This document shows positions 5,577 through 8,763 of a stretch of DNA of 8,763 bases, piece by piece. The stretch is from assembly GCA_005809115.1 (NCBI GenBank), contig SYLK01000032.1, positions 1-8,763 on the forward strand, read 5' to 3'. Below the pieces are notes generated by a model, which was not told where the DNA came from, did not search any database, and saw nothing but the letters and a program-made list of their open reading frames with translations. Made by a program: the position numbers and the translations under genes. This DNA comes from Planctomyces sp. GTDB lineage: Bacteria > Planctomycetota > Planctomycetia > Planctomycetales > Planctomycetaceae. How positions within the stretch are numbered: position 1 is the stretch's first letter; each line of letters starts with the position of its first letter.

Positions 5577-7568
5577 ATGGCCTGTTCTCTGCTGTATCGA
5601 GCCGTCGTGTGGCAGTCGTTCGCTGTCACTATGTTGCTGCTGACCTGCGGTCGTGTGGTGCCGACATACGCCGGGACGGGCACGTCCCTGGTGGCTGTGC
5701 CGGAAAGCTCCGAGCAGCGGGGGACCGGGGAGAAGGGCGGCACGGAATCCTCCGGCGGTCTCATCCGAGAGGGGCGAAGGCCGCTGGCATCGGTGACGTT
5801 TGCCGGAGTGGATCGCTTCGTGGATGAGGCTCGGTATATCTTTGATGTCTCGGGTCAGACGGAGGCGTTTCGTGTTGTCGAGGAGTGGCTGGCATCCACG
5901 CTCAATAATCTCGAGGGCTTTAACCGGGACAGGCCATTTGGAATCTTCGTCTACGTCCCGGTCGCATTCCCGCCACTGCCGGAGTTTCTGGCATTTGTGC
6001 CGATCGATTCGGTTGAGGACGCCCGGAAGCTGGTTGAGAAGGCACCGGTTCTGGTGCGGCAGGATCCGGAGCGGGAGGGTCGATACGAAATCGTCGGGCC
6101 ACAGCAGACGGTGCCGATGCTGCTTCGAAACGGCTATGCGTTTTTTCCGATCGGAAACAATCCACCGGCATCAGCACTTGACCGGGAACTGCCGGAACCC
6201 ACGGATCTGGTGGCCAGTCAGGCACGACAGTTCGACGTTGCGGTGACTCTGGACATAGCCTCCATCCCGGCCGGCACCCGCACCCTGTTCTCCAGCCTGA
6301 TCACTTCCGGAATGTCGCCGCAGCTGCAGCGGCGAGACGACGAACCGGAGGGCGCATACAGAGTCCGTCGGGCTGAGGGGGAACGTGTCATGTCGGCTCT
6401 CCGTCAGCTGCTGGATGAATGTGATCGAGTGATCCTGGGCGTTGACGTGGTGAAGGAACAGCACGCGGTCAACTTCGAAATCGTGGTTGATGCGCTGGCC
6501 GGTACGAAAATGCTGCAGGAGATCTTTGAATCGACGACGAAGTCCAGTCAGTTCATTCCGCTGCTGGACGATACGGCACCCGTTTCCATTTCCATGTCCA
6601 CGGTGATGAACGAGCGAGACAAGAACGCCTGGGTCGAGATGCTGGACGGCCTGAAGCTGGAGTTCGCGCGACAGATTGACATCCACCGCCTGGGGGCACC
6701 AACCGATGAACACGGAGCTGTGGGCCAGGCATTATCGGCCGTTCAGGAAACTGTGAAAAGCGGTCACCTGGACACGTTCGCACAATTCTACACCGACGCC
6801 GCACAGAAACTGGCCATCGTGGGAGCCGTGCGCGTCGAAGATGGCGAGTCGATCGCCGGCGGCCTGCAGGATGCCCTGATCCGACTCCAGGACTTCCCGG
6901 ATCTTCGGACAGCCGGCGATCTTCAGGTCGGATACAACCAGCACCTCGGTATCACGTTTCACCGCCTGAGCATTCGAAATCCACCGGCGGAAGCCACAGA
7001 AATCTTCGGCCAGAACCTGGGAATTACGGTCGGGTGCAGTTCCAGTTCGATCTGGGCCTGCCTCGGAGGAGACGAATCGTTCAACACCCTGACAAACGTC
7101 ATCGATCGGCTGGAACAGGCGCGGCAGTCGCCCCAGGAACGCGCGGCACCAGCCAGTCTGCGAGTCATCATCAACGTGAATCAGCTGATCGGTATTCAGC
7201 AGCGCCTGCAGGCTGGTCGGGATGCCGCTGCCGCTGCCGGAGCCGCTGTCGCTGCCGGAGCCGGCGCCACAGAAAGCCCGCAGGACGCGCCGGCCGCTGG
7301 ATCGGAAGTGCAGCCCTCGGCCACCCCGAGCGACGGCGCTGCCAGCGATAATGATCGTCGCGCACTGCGCCGTTCCAGCGGATTTGCCAGACGCCGGGAA
7401 CAGGCCGCGAAGATCTTCCGCGACACACTCGCAGAGGGCGATGATCGGATCGAGGTTGATTTTCGCCCCACCGATACGGGCGGCCGAATTCGGATCCGAC
7501 TGGAAGAAGGCTTCGTGCGCGTGCTTGGACGTATCATTGCGGCCCGGATCGCTCCGCAGGAACCGTGA
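5577..7568 (+). CDS. Secreted protein of unknown function, planctomycete-type
   Basis: A 663-residue protein with a likely signal peptide: hydrophobic VVWQSFAVTMLLLTC (10-24) and plausible cleavage after TYA (30-32). LLTC does not fit a lipobox because Thr precedes Cys. Residues 33-68 are low-complexity. About 70-345 form one alpha/beta unit (ASVTFAGVDRFVDEARYIF, DRPFGIFVYVP, FLAFVPIDSVEDARKLVE, GRYEIVGPQQTVPMLLRNGYAFFPIG), and 350-545 a second, less regular one. An Ala-rich linker (549-564) and a charged stretch precede a short C-terminal beta segment (622-659, DDRIEVDFRPTDTGGRIRIRLEEGFVRV). The order of blocks resembles secreted hypothetical proteins I recall from planctomycetes, but I know no name or function. 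No catalytic motif is seen. The ATG at 5577 is preferred over an in-frame TTG at 5517 because the signal peptide starts there; only a weak GGA lies upstream. It is divergent from the adhesin and convergent with the FG-GAP gene, so probably transcribed alone. Confidence 0.8.
   Translation: MACSLLYRAVVWQSFAVTMLLLTCGRVVPTYAGTGTSLVAVPESSEQRGTGEKGGTESSGGLIREGRRPLASVTFAGVDRFVDEARYIFDVSGQTEAFRVVEEWLASTLNNLEGFNRDRPFGIFVYVPVAFPPLPEFLAFVPIDSVEDARKLVEKAPVLVRQDPEREGRYEIVGPQQTVPMLLRNGYAFFPIGNNPPASALDRELPEPTDLVASQARQFDVAVTLDIASIPAGTRTLFSSLITSGMSPQLQRRDDEPEGAYRVRRAEGERVMSALRQLLDECDRVILGVDVVKEQHAVNFEIVVDALAGTKMLQEIFESTTKSSQFIPLLDDTAPVSISMSTVMNERDKNAWVEMLDGLKLEFARQIDIHRLGAPTDEHGAVGQALSAVQETVKSGHLDTFAQFYTDAAQKLAIVGAVRVEDGESIAGGLQDALIRLQDFPDLRTAGDLQVGYNQHLGITFHRLSIRNPPAEATEIFGQNLGITVGCSSSSIWACLGGDESFNTLTNVIDRLEQARQSPQERAAPASLRVIINVNQLIGIQQRLQAGRDAAAAAGAAVAAGAGATESPQDAPAAGSEVQPSATPSDGAASDNDRRALRRSSGFARRREQAAKIFRDTLAEGDDRIEVDFRPTDTGGRIRIRLEEGFVRVLGRIIAARIAPQEP
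7224..7268 (+). repeat. GCC/GCT-rich tract encoding an Ala/Gly linker
   Basis: An imperfect run of GCCGCT and GCCGGAGCC units encodes residues 550-564 of the secreted protein, almost entirely Ala and Gly. It is followed by a Pro/Ser/Ala-rich disordered stretch to about residue 590. It likely acts as a flexible linker between the main body and the short C-terminal segment, and is a candidate for length variation. Confidence 0.6.
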
Positions 7569-7769
7569 CACTCAGGAACCCAGCCAGCCAGTACGGACCC
7601 TGCCAGCATTCGCCGAACTCATCGACCCGATTCTGCATCCTGAAGCGGTTTCGGGGCTGCTGTGGCCAGGCGGATCGCCGGGCAGGGTCTTTCGTGGCAG
7701 CGCTGACGCGATTGGGACGGGGGGAAGCGACTGGGGGGACAATCGCTCCACAGTTGGGCGACCGAGAGG

Positions 7770-8763
7770 TCAGTCTCGCCGGTGATCGACCGGGCGCATC
7801 AGCAGCTCAGGCTGCCGCAACAGCTGTGATCTGCCCTCAATACAGACCCAGCCCGTGTCAACCGGAACGGAGCTGAATGTCTGTGAGGTGCCACTGAACC
7901 AGCGGATCGTGATCTGATCAACTTGCTCAGCTGTTCCCAGTCCGAACACCAGTCGTCGCTGATTGCTGACCTGATTGCCGTCACCGGCGGTGAGCTGTCG
8001 CGTGAACGTTCTGTCGCGCGTGGTCACGCTGACGCTGGTGCCGACGGCGTCGCGTGCCGCGTCGACTCCGTGGAGTTCCAGGACGAGGCAGTGGGCTGAA
8101 GTTGCGGTCTGATTGGACAGGAGAGCAGCCGGGGCATCGAGATGTGAGATCACAAAGTCTTCCCGTCCGTCATTGTTCCAGTCGAGCCGTGCCAGACCAC
8201 GTCCCAGCAGATTGCGCTGGAAGAATGGTCCTGCGATGTCCGGCGGGATTTCCTGAAACCTGCGACCATGGACGTTGCGGAGGATCTGCGCTGGCATCCG
8301 GAACGGACGACCGCTGCGGCTCACGTCGTTGACATGGCCATTCGTAAGCACCAGATCCGGCCAGCCATCGAGATCGGCGTCAAGGAACTGTGTGCCCCAG
8401 CCCACGTAGAGCCCCCTCTTTCGGTGGAGTTCTGATTTCGCCGTGGCATCGACAAACAGACCGCCTGGCTGCTGCTGATACAGGGTATTGGTTTCCTCGT
8501 CAAAGTTAGTGACGAAGATGTCGGGGAGTCCATTGCCGTCGTAATCGCCCATGGCTGCTCCCATACTGGACTCGGAGCGTCCATTTCCATTGAACGCCAG
8601 CCCACTGGTCAGTCCGCGATCGACGAATCGGGGCGGTGCCCCCCGCGCGGCTTCATTCACCAGCAGGAAGTTCGGGCCGATATCATTGGCGATGAACAGA
8701 CTCAGGCGGCCGGACCCGTCGGCATCCCAGCCGATGATTCCCAGCCCCTTGCCGGTCTGCTGC
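7770..8763 (-). CDS. CRTAC1-type FG-GAP/VCBS repeat protein with C-terminal ASPIC/UnbV domain (N-terminus cut)
   Basis: The visible 330 residues are the C-terminal part of an extracytoplasmic beta-propeller-type protein; the frame stays open through the right edge (GKGLGIIGWDADGSGRLSLFIAND at visible residues 4-27). Four FG-GAP/VCBS-like repeats carry Asp-rich calcium-loop motifs: DADGSGRLS (last Asp lost), DYDGNGLPD, DADLDGWPD and DWNNDGRED. From about residue 226 an ASPIC/UnbV domain follows: LVLELHGVDAARDAVGTSV, RQLTAGDGNQVSNQ, VFGLGTAEQVDQITIRWFSG, ending near CIEG. A GTG at 8660 could be misread as a start, but the repeat pattern continues upstream, so it is internal. This family is highly expanded in planctomycetes; adhesion or carbohydrate binding is often suggested, but this protein's role is unknown. 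It converges on the secreted-protein gene, 201 bp apart. Confidence 0.9.
   Translation of the reverse strand, partial: QQTGKGLGIIGWDADGSGRLSLFIANDIGPNFLLVNEAARGAPPRFVDRGLTSGLAFNGNGRSESSMGAAMGDYDGNGLPDIFVTNFDEETNTLYQQQPGGLFVDATAKSELHRKRGLYVGWGTQFLDADLDGWPDLVLTNGHVNDVSRSGRPFRMPAQILRNVHGRRFQEIPPDIAGPFFQRNLLGRGLARLDWNNDGREDFVISHLDAPAALLSNQTATSAHCLVLELHGVDAARDAVGTSVSVTTRDRTFTRQLTAGDGNQVSNQRRLVFGLGTAEQVDQITIRWFSGTSQTFSSVPVDTGWVCIEGRSQLLRQPELLMRPVDHRRD

Noticed and set aside
6732..7571. Open frame of 279 codons on the minus strand within the secreted-protein gene
   Set aside because: It is a shadow of the plus-strand gene; its Ser-Gly run comes from the reverse complement of the Ala-rich linker, and no protein family is recognisable.
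8321..8605. Second minus-strand open frame overlapping the FG-GAP gene
   Set aside because: The other frame carries the Asp-rich calcium motifs and the ASPIC/UnbV domain; this is a frame-shifted shadow.
1..8763. CRISPR arrays, insertion sequences, phage or defence genes
   Set aside because: No spaced direct repeats, transposase-like frames, terminal inverted repeats or defence-family motifs were seen on either strand.

Overview
The window looks like chromosomal DNA from a member of the Planctomycetota. The case rests on protein character: a large inverse-autotransporter-like protein with a beta-helix passenger, a secreted protein of a type I recall from planctomycete genomes, and an FG-GAP/ASPIC-UnbV protein of a kind very common in that phylum. 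The DNA is GC-rich and ribosome-binding sites are irregular. I cannot name a genus.

Layout, left to right. (1) 1-739, minus strand: the N-terminal 246 codons of the transcription-repair coupling factor Mfd, running off the left edge and ending in an unusual Gly-Pro tandem repeat. (2) 740-899: a short gap with a strong intrinsic terminator for the next gene (822-859) and a possible mfd promoter right at the mfd start. (3) 900-4835, minus strand: a 1311-residue exported protein with a signal peptide, an N-terminal inverse-autotransporter (intimin/invasin-type) beta-barrel and a roughly 900-residue right-handed beta-helix passenger. (4) 4836-5576: a 741-bp divergent intergenic region with a good Shine-Dalgarno site and a hairpin in front of the adhesin gene, weak promoter candidates on both strands and no convincing gene. 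(5) 5577-7568, plus strand: a 663-residue secreted protein of unknown function with an Ala-rich linker. (6) 7569-7769: a short convergent gap. (7) 7770-8763, minus strand: the C-terminal 330 residues of a CRTAC1-type protein with FG-GAP/VCBS repeats and an ASPIC/UnbV domain, running off the right edge.

The genes do not form an obvious operon. The adhesin has its own terminator, the secreted protein is divergent from it, and the FG-GAP gene converges on the secreted protein. Three of the four are predicted to be exported, so the window is mainly cell-envelope or surface genes next to a housekeeping repair gene. The most interesting element is the adhesin: an inverse-autotransporter barrel joined to a beta-helix passenger, where the well-studied members carry Ig-like domains.
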